Positions 7,899 to 13,761 of a stretch of 13,761 nucleotides of DNA are shown piece after piece (the first letter of the stretch is position 1; every line of letters starts with the position of its first letter). Source of the DNA: JBCBXA01 sp039816825 (GTDB lineage Bacteria; Pseudomonadota; Alphaproteobacteria; Rhizobiales; Rhizobiaceae). Under the pieces are notes generated by a model. The model saw only the letters and a list, made by a program, of their open reading frames with translations, was not told the origin of the DNA and did not search any database. The stretch covers positions 1 to 13,761 of the forward strand of contig JBCBXA010000078.1 of NCBI GenBank assembly GCA_039816825.1, given 5' to 3'. The position numbers were made by a program, and so were the translations under genes.

Positions 7899-8657
7899 CG
7901 CCGCGGCCACCATGACGGACTCATCTCCATGGAGACCTTCGAGCGCATCCAACAGCGCTTAAAAGACTGTGCGCGCGTTCCTGCACGCAAGGACCTCAAT
8001 GAGGACTTCCCGCTTCGGGGCTTCGTCACCTGCGCCGATTGCGGCAAGCCTCTCACCGCATGCTGGTCGAAAAGCAGCACCGGCAAGAAGCACCCCTGCT
8101 ATCAATGCTTCAATCGGGGATGCCCCAGCGCTCGCAAATCCATCCGCCGCGACAAGATCGAAGGCGAGTTTGAAACCATCCTGAAATCCATGACGCCATC
8201 TGAGAATCTATTCCAACTGATCGAAACCATGTTCCGCGACGCTTGGGATCAACGCCGCAAACATCTGAACCACGACACCCAACTGGCAAAGCGAAAACTC
8301 GCAAAGATCGAAAGCCAGATCGATCAGTTGCTCGAGCGGATCGTAACCACCGACACCTCAAGCGTCATCGCAGCCTATGAGAAGGAAATCGCGACCCTCG
8401 AAAGCCAGAAGCTCATTGAAGAGGAAAAGGCAGCCAAAATGGCCAAACCAGTAGCCCCCTTCGACAAAATGTTCGAACTCGCCTGTTCATTCCTCGCAAA
8501 CCCCTGGAATCTTGGGCTTCTGGGCAATCCGCACTGCAGAGATTGGTGCTCAGATTGGCCTTCTCAGAGCGTTTGCCATACCATCGGGAGGAGGGGTTTC
8601 GAACGCCGCAAGTGTCTGAACCATTTAGGTTTTTGGCGAAATTCGACGAAAATGTGA
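7899..8657 (+). pseudogene. Large serine recombinase (site-specific integrase), C-terminal remnant with frameshift
   Basis: This is the C-terminal part of a resolvase/invertase-type large serine recombinase; the N-terminal catalytic domain with the nucleophilic serine is absent. Homology begins at RRGHHDGLISMETFERIQQRL (7899 on), the end of the 'Recombinase' domain. A zinc beta-ribbon follows: CADC in GFVTCADCGKPLTACWS, then HPCYQC and a further Cys. A KSIRRDKIEGEFE segment and a Lys/Glu-rich coiled coil (about 8240-8440) come next. After ANPWNL near 8510 the family sequence jumps by one frame (WASGQSALQRLVLRLAFSER, then PYHREEGFRTPQVSEPFRFL), consistent with loss of a single T at about 8512. 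In that restored frame the sequence continues through 8659 into the neighbouring tRNA gene and stops at 8723-8725. The left end abuts the IS3 fragment exactly. This was probably the integrase of an island that used the adjacent tRNA-Arg gene. Confidence 0.8.
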
Positions 8658-8659
8658 AA

Positions 8660-8736
<77 letters not shown>

Positions 8737-8870
8737 ATACCGTTCGCGTGATGCTTACGCCATGCTTACGCGAGATTTTCGGCTCCTTGAAGAGCGAACC
8801 CGACATCCGCTCAAGCCATTGTTTAGTCACTTCTTTCTTCCAGCACCTTTCTCGATCGCCAGACTTGACA
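8737..8870. other. 134-bp segment between the two tRNA-Arg 5' copies; likely element remnant carrying the present tRNA promoter
   Basis: This segment is bounded by the two copies of the 45-bp repeat and lies immediately upstream of the functional tRNA, so it must supply or transmit its promoter. It contains a direct repeat of ATGCTTACGC (8751-8760 and 8762-8771) and an imperfect inverted repeat at 8786-8815 (CTTGA...GAGCG / CGCTCAAG). Repeats of this type occur as integrase or excisionase arm sites, but that role is inference. No clear minus-strand -35/-10 pair can be picked by eye. Confidence 0.45.
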
Positions 8871-8915
<45 letters not shown>

Positions 8916-9069
8916 CTGACGGCGCTTATAACGCTGTTCGTCCAATATTGGAATCGAAAAGGCCGCGCTCTGGACAAATCCTGAACCCGGCCTGATCGCT
9001 TTGCTGTTCAGCCGCAGTGCTGGAGAAGGCTGAGAGGGGCAGGGCCAGATCCGATCAACGACTCAAGGT

Positions 9070-9100
9070 GACCCCGGGGGGACCCCAGGGGACCCCAGGG
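9070..9100. repeat. Three tandem copies of a G/C-rich 10-bp unit (GACCCCAGGG-like)
   Basis: The units are GACCCCGGGG (9070-9079, plus one extra G), GACCCCAGGG (9081-9090) and GACCCCAGGG (9091-9100). The first contains the palindrome CCCCGGGG, and neighbouring units can pair as GGGGACCCC-type hairpins. The array lies about 40 bp beyond the peroxiredoxin stop codon on its transcribed side, so it could stall or end that transcript; there is no T-run, and this is inference. The rest of 8916-9140 shows no gene or other recognisable signal. Confidence 0.6.
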
Positions 9101-9140
9101 TGAAACCGCCTCGCCAATCCAACACTTTCATTCGCCCGGC

Positions 9141-9782
9141 TTATTTGCCCGGCTGTGGCACCACGCGCAGATAGGGTTTCACTTCGTTCCAGCCGTCGGG
9201 GAACAGGGACTTGGCGTCTTCGTTCGAGACGGCGGGAACGATGATCACGTCTTCACCGTTCTTCCAGTTGACCGGCGTGGCGACCTTGTGACCGGCAGTC
9301 AGTTGAAGGCTGTCGATGACCCGCAGGATTTCGTCGAAGTTGCGGCCGGTGGAAGCCGGGTATTCCAGCTTCAGTTTGACCTTCTTATCAGGGCCGATGA
9401 CGTAGACCGAGCGCACCGTCATGGAGTCGTTCGCATTGGGGTGGATCATGCCATAGAGGGTTGCGACCGTGCGGTCTTCGTCGGCGATCAGCGGAAAGTT
9501 GACGGCCTGCCCCTGGGTTTCCTCAATGTCTCTCTCCCAGCCCGCATGGTTGGCGAGGGCGTCGACGGACAAGCCGAGCACTTTGACGCCGCGCTTCTCG
9601 AACTCCGGTTTCAGCTTGGCGGTATAGCCCAGTTCGGTGGTGCATACAGGGGTGTAGTTCTTGGGATGCGAAAACAGAACGGCCCACGAGCCGTCAATGT
9701 AATCGTGGAAGGTGATCTCACCTTCCGTGGTCTGGGCGGTGAAGTTGGGGGCATCGTCGCCGATGAGAAGGGGCTTCGTCAT
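9141..9782 (-). CDS. 1-Cys peroxiredoxin (Prx6 type)
   Basis: A 213-residue cytoplasmic thiol peroxidase that reduces hydrogen peroxide and organic hydroperoxides. The active-site motif PxxxTxxC is P40-KNY-T44-PV-C47, followed by TTEL. C47 is the only cysteine, so there is no resolving Cys and an external reductant such as glutathione or another thiol must recycle it. The Prx6 C-terminal extension is present (TPVNWKNGEDVIIVPAVSNEDAKSLFP), and the Arg in VRSVYVIGP fits the conserved active-site Arg. The start at 9782 (MTKPLLIGDDAPNF) is preferred over an in-frame ATG 19 codons upstream because it matches the family N-terminus and has an AGGAAG Shine-Dalgarno six bases upstream. It is transcribed away from the EF-hand gene, with the 318-bp gap between them holding both promoters. 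No OxyR-like site was identified by eye. Confidence 0.95.
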   Translation of the reverse strand: MTKPLLIGDDAPNFTAQTTEGEITFHDYIDGSWAVLFSHPKNYTPVCTTELGYTAKLKPEFEKRGVKVLGLSVDALANHAGWERDIEETQGQAVNFPLIADEDRTVATLYGMIHPNANDSMTVRSVYVIGPDKKVKLKLEYPASTGRNFDEILRVIDSLQLTAGHKVATPVNWKNGEDVIIVPAVSNEDAKSLFPDGWNEVKPYLRVVPQPGK

Positions 9783-9788
9783 GACAGG

Positions 9789-9794
9789 CTTCCT
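9789..9794 (-). promoter_or_regulatory. Shine-Dalgarno of the peroxiredoxin gene
   Basis: AGGAAG on the minus strand, six bases before the ATG at 9782. It decides the start of the peroxiredoxin against the longer in-frame ATG at 9839. Confidence 0.7.
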
Positions 9795-10086
9795 ATTCTG
9801 AACTGGCCTCAATGTAGTGTGCTCGCCTCGGTCTTGCACGGGTACATATCTCCGATCCTTCCAAGGCCGGACGAATTTTTCTGCTCCCGTATGCGGGCAG
9901 GGCGCAAAACAGGACCAATCCTGATCCGTTCATCGTGTTGAGAGGCGCGCCATCACTTTGTTGCTCGCGGAAGCGTTGCGTGAGGAGTTTGAACGTGACT
10001 GCGGGGCCAGATTTTGAGCCTGTTGCCGCCGCAATCGGTCGCAATATCCGTTTCGTCACCGACCCGAAGAGGCCGGGATGAAACCC
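9795..10086. other. Divergent intergenic region between peroxiredoxin and EF-hand genes
   Basis: About 290 bp without a supported gene. It must hold the promoters of both divergent neighbours. No clear -35/-10 pair, operator palindrome or riboswitch stands out on reading. Frames open here on either strand are extensions of the flanking genes upstream of their better starts. Confidence 0.5.
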
Positions 10087-10093
10087 AAAGGAG
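10087..10093 (+). promoter_or_regulatory. Shine-Dalgarno of the EF-hand gene
   Basis: AAAGGAG, seven bases before the ATG at 10101. It fixes the start there, although the frame is open further upstream to 10014. Confidence 0.8.
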
Positions 10094-10100
10094 ACCAACG

Positions 10101-10406
10101 ATGAAAATCGAAACCCCCGAACTGAAACGCCCACTTCTTGCCATGGCTCTAGGCTTTGGTCTGGCGGCTGGTGTGCCGCTGGCTGCGTCAGCCCAGTCCA
10201 TGGAAGAGGCCTTCGCCGCCGCTGATGCCAATGCGGACGGATCCCTCGATGTGGCCGAGTATCAGGCCTACATCGAAGCCCTGGCCGGCAGTGGTGATGC
10301 GGCAGCCATGGAGATCATGGAGGCCGGTTCCTACAGCGATGCGTTCACCGCGGCCGACGCTGACCAGAGCGGAAGCGTATCAGCTGCTGAGCTTGGCATG
10401 AGCTAA
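10101..10406 (+). CDS. Small secreted EF-hand calcium-binding protein
   Basis: A 101-residue exported protein with two EF-hand loops. The first 31 residues look like a Sec signal peptide: Lys/Arg at the N-terminus (KIETPELKR), a hydrophobic core LLAMALGFGLAAG, and a probable cut after ASA at residue 31. Loop 1 is D42-A-N-A-D-G-S-L-D-V-A-E53, with canonical ligands at positions 1, 3, 5, 9 and 12. Loop 2 is D86-A-D-Q-S-G-S-V-S-A-A-E97, also canonical. The mature protein would be about 70 residues and strongly acidic, probably a periplasmic calcium-binding module. Such short EF-hand proteins are common in proteobacteria and most have no assigned role. It stands alone, divergent from the peroxiredoxin, with no obvious operon partner. 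Confidence 0.87.
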   Translation: MKIETPELKRPLLAMALGFGLAAGVPLAASAQSMEEAFAAADANADGSLDVAEYQAYIEALAGSGDAAAMEIMEAGSYSDAFTAADADQSGSVSAAELGMS

Positions 10407-10727
10407 GCGTCCCGCTTCGCCCATGCTTTGGTGTGGGCGAGGTCGGCGCGGGGAAGGGCCGCCATGGGCGCGCATCGGCGTATGTGCCCCCGACTGCTCC
10501 GGTGAGTGCGCCCATGGTGGCCTGTCGCACCGTTTCCCTGTGCGGGTATTCTGTGTCGGGCCTGCGTTTCTCAGGACGGGCGGCACAGCACTTCCTCTCT
10601 GTTGTGTCTGATTGTCCTGTGCGTCTCGACGCCTGCCCCTGATCCGACCTGTGCAAGGTTAGGATCAGGGGCTGCGTGGTTTGAACGCTTGTGTTGCACT
10701 CGCTCATCTGTGTTGATGGCTCGAAAC
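10407..10727. other. Long intergenic region upstream of the SDR gene
   Basis: About 320 bp without a supported gene. Just after the EF-hand stop there is a hairpin-capable stretch (TCGCCCA ... TGGGCGA, about 10417-10441) without a T-run, perhaps a weak terminator. A much stronger inverted repeat lies at 10635-10672. Short frames of about 60-80 codons are open on both strands, but they lack a convincing ribosome site or any recognisable domain and look like GC-rich chance frames. Confidence 0.5.
10635..10672. other. Strong stem-loop: 11-bp perfect stem with a secondary inner stem
   Basis: The arms GCCCCTGATCC (10635-10645) and GGATCAGGGGC (10662-10672) pair perfectly over 11 bp. Inside the 16-nt loop, ACCT (10647-10650) can pair with AGGT (10656-10659), closing a 5-nt loop, with one wobble and one bulge between the two stems. 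It sits 67 bp before the SDR start. No T-tract follows on either strand, so a classic intrinsic terminator is unlikely; an operator, an mRNA 5' structure or a dispersed palindromic repeat is possible. Confidence 0.7.
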
Positions 10728-10733
10728 GGGAGG
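10728..10733 (+). promoter_or_regulatory. Shine-Dalgarno of the SDR gene
   Basis: GGGAGG, five bases before the ATG at 10739. It supports that start over the in-frame TTG at 10691. Confidence 0.75.
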
Positions 10734-10738
10734 GCGTG

Positions 10739-11530
10739 ATGGTTTCAAGGGCTGATGGTGTCGAGAAGCGCGTTTTGGTGACGGGGAGTGCCCGAGGCAT
10801 TGGTCTGGCAACCGCCGATCTTATGGTTGAGCAAGGTTGGAACGCCGTGCTTCTGGACTGGGATGGTGACGAACTTCGCAAAGTGGCGGCTGAGCGTCCG
10901 CATATGGATGCGATCGAGGCTGATATTTCTGATCCCGGGACTGTCGACGAAGTGGCCACGCGTCTTGCGGAAACCGGCGACCTCTGTGCGCTGATCAACA
11001 ATGCCGGTGTGGCCGATTTCGGACCCATAGCAGACCATGATTTTGCGCGATGGCGACATATTCTGGCCGTCAATCTGGACGGCACCTTCCTGATGAGTCA
11101 GGCGCTGACGCCGCTGCTGAAACTGGGTTTTAAAAGGCGAGGGGTGACCAGCGCTATCGTCAATGTGGCTTCGATTTCCGGCATTCGCGCCTCCACCCTC
11201 CGCGTCGCCTACGGAACGTCCAAGGCGGGCGTTATCCATCTGACCAAGCAACAGGCGGTGGAGCTGGGAGAGGTGGGGATCCGAGCCAATTGCGTGGCTC
11301 CGGGGCCGGTGGACACCAAGCTTGCGCTGGCCGTGCACACACCGGCTATCCGCAAGGCTTATCACGACTGCATGCCGCTCAATCGCTATGGCACGGAGCG
11401 CGAGATTGCCGAGGCCATTGCCTTTTTGGCTTCGGATCGGGCGAGCTTTGTGACCGGCCAGTTGCTGAATGCCGATGGTGGCTTTGACAAGGCCGGCGTC
11501 GGTTTGCCGGCACTCAGGGGCGATTCTTAG
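10739..11530 (+). CDS. Short-chain dehydrogenase/reductase (classical SDR)
   Basis: A 263-residue NAD(P)-dependent oxidoreductase of the classical SDR family. The cofactor motif TGSARGIG (T15-G22) follows the first beta strand. An acidic residue at the end of the second strand (LLDWD) suggests NAD(H) preference. NNAG is present. The catalytic residues are S145 (VASISG), Y158 and K162 (AYGTSK) with normal spacing. The C-terminal half is typical (RANCVAPGPVDTKLA, EIAEAIAFLASD, FVTGQLLNADGGF). FabG-like enzymes and sugar or polyol dehydrogenases share this pattern, so the substrate cannot be named. The gene stands alone downstream of a long intergenic region and converges on the DUF393 gene, with the two stop codons overlapping by four bases. 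Confidence 0.92.
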   Translation: MVSRADGVEKRVLVTGSARGIGLATADLMVEQGWNAVLLDWDGDELRKVAAERPHMDAIEADISDPGTVDEVATRLAETGDLCALINNAGVADFGPIADHDFARWRHILAVNLDGTFLMSQALTPLLKLGFKRRGVTSAIVNVASISGIRASTLRVAYGTSKAGVIHLTKQQAVELGEVGIRANCVAPGPVDTKLALAVHTPAIRKAYHDCMPLNRYGTEREIAEAIAFLASDRASFVTGQLLNADGGFDKAGVGLPALRGDS

Positions 11531-11913
11531 GAGCCCGCAACCTGCCGCTTGGCGACCTGGCAATGCGGGTAAAGCCTGAAGCGAATGCGAGCGAAGGCCT
11601 CGTAGCCGAGGCGGGCAAGCGCGTTGATGCCGGGCAGAGAAACAAGTTTTGCAAGCCATCGCCAACCGGGAAATTCTTCCCAAATGACCCGAAACACGTC
11701 CACGCCACGGCGCACTTCACCAGCATCATCAAGGGCGTGCATGTGCAGGAGGGCAGTGGCCTGATCCACGCCAAGGCGGCTGGCAGCAGAGGGGTCCGCG
11801 GCCACATCGACCCACTCAAAGCGATCAACACCGCGCTTCAACGCCAACTTGCGATAATGCTCGATCTCGCGGCGGCAGAGACCGCACTTCCCGTCGTAGA
11901 AGATGGTTTTCAT
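11527..11913 (-). CDS. DCC-family (DUF393) thiol-disulfide oxidoreductase-like protein
   Basis: A 128-residue protein with the family's signature at its N-terminus, YDGKCGLCRRE, giving a DxxCxxC site at D7, C10 and C13. The later VFRVIWEEFPGWRWLAKL and LARLGYEAFARIRFRL segments are also typical of the family. A thioredoxin-like fold with redox-active cysteines has been proposed for it, but a defined reaction is lacking. The ATG at 11913 is chosen because the motif then falls where the family has it; the frame stays open to an ATG at 11964, and no strong Shine-Dalgarno decides between them. It lies 65 bp downstream of pheT on the same strand, with a hairpin in the gap, so it may be read at low level from pheT transcripts. 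Its stop overlaps the SDR stop in a convergent arrangement. Confidence 0.82.
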   Translation of the reverse strand: MKTIFYDGKCGLCRREIEHYRKLALKRGVDRFEWVDVAADPSAASRLGVDQATALLHMHALDDAGEVRRGVDVFRVIWEEFPGWRWLAKLVSLPGINALARLGYEAFARIRFRLYPHCQVAKRQVAGS

Positions 11914-11932
11914 AGGCCCGAAGATGGGCTGC

Positions 11933-11963
11933 TGAGGTCCAGTGCCAAGAGCTCTGGACCTCA
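11933..11963 (-). terminator. Stem-loop between pheT and the DUF393 gene (possible terminator)
   Basis: The arms TGAGGTCCAG (11933-11942) and CTGGACCTCA (11954-11963) pair perfectly over 10 bp around an 11-nt loop. The stem begins 15 bp after the pheT stop. There is no T-run after it on the minus strand, so it may only attenuate read-through into DUF393. Confidence 0.5.
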
Positions 11964-11978
11964 TGTCGCGGGTTGGCC

Positions 11979-13761
11979 TTAGCCGCGCAGCTCGCCGCCC
12001 GTGGTCTTTTCAACGCTTTGGACGATCTTGGCTGATACAGCTTCGATCTCCTCGTCCGTCAGGGTTCGGTCGGCGGGTTGCATCGTCACTTCTATAGCGA
12101 CGGATTTACGACCTTCCCCAAGGCGCTCGCCCTCATAGATGTCGAAGATCGACACATCGGTGATCAGCTTCTTGTCGGCACCGCCAGCTGCGCGCAGCAG
12201 CTTGGATGCTTCCACATCGCTGTCCATCACAAAGGCGAAGTCGCGGCGCACGGGCTGATAGCTCGATTGTTGGTAGACAGGCTTGGTGCGGGTCGCCTTG
12301 CGCTTGGGTGCAGGCAGGGCGTCGAGCCAGACTTCAAAGCCGACCATCGGGCCATTTGCATCCATGGCTTCGAGCGTGCGCGGGTGCAACTCGCCAAAAT
12401 GCGCAAGTTGTACCTTGGGGCCCAGCTGGATCGTGCCGGAGCGGCCCGGGTGATACCAGGCTGGCGCGCCGGCGACGATCTGCACTTTGGATGTGTCGAG
12501 ACCACAAGCCTCCAACACGCTCAGCGCGTCTGCTTTGGCATCGTAGACGCCCACGGCCTCGCCATTGCCGGACCAGTGGCGCCCGGTGCCTTTGCCACCT
12601 GCCGTCGCGCGTCGAATGCCAGCCGCACAGCGCAACTGATCGTCCGGTGTTTCACCCTTGAAGACGTGGCTCACCTCGAACATGGCACTGTCTGCCATGC
12701 CCCTATCGGCGTTGCGCTGCGCGCCGCGCATCAGATTGGGCAGAAGCGACGGACGCATGTCTGACATGTCAGTGGAGATTGGGTTTTCAAGTTGTAGTGC
12801 ATCCGCACCGCCGCCAAAATGCTGAGCGTCGGACTGCGTAATGAAGGACCATGTCACCGCTTCCACGAGCCCTCTGCTTGCCAGCGCTCGGCGTGCATTG
12901 CGTGTGCGGATCTGGCCGGGGGTCAGAACAGGCTTGCCCACAGTGCCAGTCGACGGCAGGGGCTGCGGCGCAATGCGGTTCACGCCATGAATGCGCATGA
13001 TTTCTTCGACGATATCGGCCTTGCCGAACACGTCTGGCCGCCAGCTGGGCACGGCCACTTTGACGGTGTGCTCGTTGTCCGCGCTTGGCGTCCCAGCCAC
13101 CCAGAATCCGAGCAGGGTCAAAATGCCCTTCATCTCGGCAAATGGGATGTCGATGGAGGTGAGCCGCTTCACTTCCGCGATTGGGAACTCGATCACCAAC
13201 TCCGGCCGTGGCACTTCGCCGGCAATTGTCATGTCGGTGGGCGTGCCGCCGCAAATGTCCATCACCAGTTGGGTCGCCATGTCCAGACCGGGCGCCATGA
13301 AGGCTGGATCGACGCCGCGCTCGAAGCGGTAGCGCGCATCCGTGATGATGCCGAGGTCGCGGCCTGTGCGGGCGATGGTCAATGGGTCCCAAAGGGCACT
13401 TTCGACGAGGACGTCGACCGTTCCCTCATCGCAGCCACTCTCCTCGCCGCCCATAATGCCGGCAATGCTCTCCGCACCACGATCATCATAGATGGCGTAC
13501 TGGCCGTCCTTCAAAGCATAGGTTTTGCCATCGAGGCCGAGAATTTCGTCGCCTTCTTTGGCTCCGCGTACCTCCAGATTGCCTTGCACCTTGGCGGCAT
13601 CGAACACGTGCAGCGGGCGGCCACGGTCGAACGTCATGTAATTGGTGATGTCCACCAGCGCATTGATTGGGCGCAGGCCGATGGCCAGCAGCCGCTTCTG
13701 CATCCAGGTTGGGGACGGCCCGTTCTTCACACCCCGCACTAGGCGCAGGCCGTGGGCGTCT
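11979..13761 (-). CDS. pheT: Phenylalanine--tRNA ligase beta subunit (partial; 5' end beyond the window)
   Basis: This is the C-terminal 593 residues of PheT; the normal protein is about 800. PheT forms the alpha2-beta2 enzyme with PheS that charges tRNA-Phe, and the beta chain holds the editing and tRNA-binding parts. The frame stays open to the window edge, so the GTG at 13739 is not a true start. The visible part begins in the B3/4 editing domain (VRGVKNGPSPTWMQ, AIGLRPINALVDITNY, IAGIMGGEESG, RYRFERGVDP). It continues through the B5 domain (about 12985-13200, ending SWRPDVFGKADIVEEIMRIHG) and the catalytic-like core (SFITQSDAQHF, ENPISTDMSDMRPSLLPNL). It ends with the FDX-ACB anticodon-binding domain (about 11985-12290, from SYQPVRRDFAFVMD to QPADRTLTDEEIEAV). 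The N-terminal OB-fold/EMAP-like domain and pheS would lie to the right, outside the window. No truncation or frameshift is visible. Confidence 0.97.
   Translation of the reverse strand, partial: DAHGLRLVRGVKNGPSPTWMQKRLLAIGLRPINALVDITNYMTFDRGRPLHVFDAAKVQGNLEVRGAKEGDEILGLDGKTYALKDGQYAIYDDRGAESIAGIMGGEESGCDEGTVDVLVESALWDPLTIARTGRDLGIITDARYRFERGVDPAFMAPGLDMATQLVMDICGGTPTDMTIAGEVPRPELVIEFPIAEVKRLTSIDIPFAEMKGILTLLGFWVAGTPSADNEHTVKVAVPSWRPDVFGKADIVEEIMRIHGVNRIAPQPLPSTGTVGKPVLTPGQIRTRNARRALASRGLVEAVTWSFITQSDAQHFGGGADALQLENPISTDMSDMRPSLLPNLMRGAQRNADRGMADSAMFEVSHVFKGETPDDQLRCAAGIRRATAGGKGTGRHWSGNGEAVGVYDAKADALSVLEACGLDTSKVQIVAGAPAWYHPGRSGTIQLGPKVQLAHFGELHPRTLEAMDANGPMVGFEVWLDALPAPKRKATRTKPVYQQSSYQPVRRDFAFVMDSDVEASKLLRAAGGADKKLITDVSIFDIYEGERLGEGRKSVAIEVTMQPADRTLTDEEIEAVSAKIVQSVEKTTGGELRG

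Noticed and set aside
7875..7905. Reading the plus strand near 7875 as a recombinase segment (TPILAG...), which would extend the serine recombinase further left.
   Set aside because: The same bases on the minus strand give ARQYGRYGYRRIAAL, a much longer and family-typical IS3 transposase block, so the recombinase part is taken to begin at 7899.
9288..9941. A 217-codon plus-strand frame.
   Set aside because: It is antisense to the well-supported peroxiredoxin and lacks domain-like sequence.
10423..10739. Small plus-strand frames between the EF-hand and SDR genes as a possible hidden gene.
   Set aside because: There is no ribosome site, no consistent protein-like composition and several competing frames; left as intergenic.
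12078..13742. Long plus-strand frames of 228 and 307 codons across the right end.
   Set aside because: They are antisense shadows of pheT, as expected in GC-rich DNA.

Overview
The window is GC-rich chromosomal DNA with tightly packed genes. It most likely comes from an alphaproteobacterium: the propionyl-CoA carboxylase / methylmalonyl-CoA mutase cluster, the single-chain mutase and the pheT sequence all fit that group. The genus cannot be named from the sequence alone. No CRISPR array, rRNA gene or complete mobile element was seen. There is no convincing new multi-gene defence or signalling system here; the most unusual part is the degraded island edge at a tRNA-Arg gene.

Region 1 (112-7045, + strand) is a compact five-gene cluster. 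It holds pccA (biotin-carrying subunit of propionyl-CoA carboxylase), a membrane-anchored alpha/beta hydrolase, a full-length B12-dependent methylmalonyl-CoA mutase, a DUF3445 / heme-dependent oxidative N-demethylase-like protein and a metallo-beta-lactamase-fold hydrolase. The first four genes are joined by 4-base stop/start overlaps (TTGA, GTGA, GTGA), so translational coupling is likely. PccA and the mutase are two steps of propionyl-CoA to succinyl-CoA conversion. pccB and the epimerase are not in the window. The roles of the three other genes in the cluster are unknown.

Region 2 (7046-9140) is a scar of mobile DNA with three broken genes abutting one another: the C-terminal part of a TolC-type outer-membrane efflux protein (- strand, with an in-frame stop), an IS3-family transposase missing its start, its middle and one catalytic Asp and carrying a 40-bp insertion (- strand), and the C-terminal part of a large serine recombinase (+ strand, with a one-base frameshift). 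The recombinase reading frame runs straight into the 3' end of an intact tRNA-Arg(CCG) gene. A perfect 45-bp copy of the 5' half of that tRNA lies 179 bp away, which looks like an attachment-site duplication.

Region 3 (9141-11530) holds a 1-Cys peroxiredoxin (- strand), a small secreted EF-hand protein (+) divergent from it, a long intergenic stretch with a strong hairpin, and a short-chain dehydrogenase/reductase (+).

Region 4 (11527-13761, - strand) holds a small DCC-family (DUF393) thiol-disulfide oxidoreductase-like gene and, upstream of it, pheT (phenylalanyl-tRNA synthetase beta chain), which is cut by the right edge of the window.
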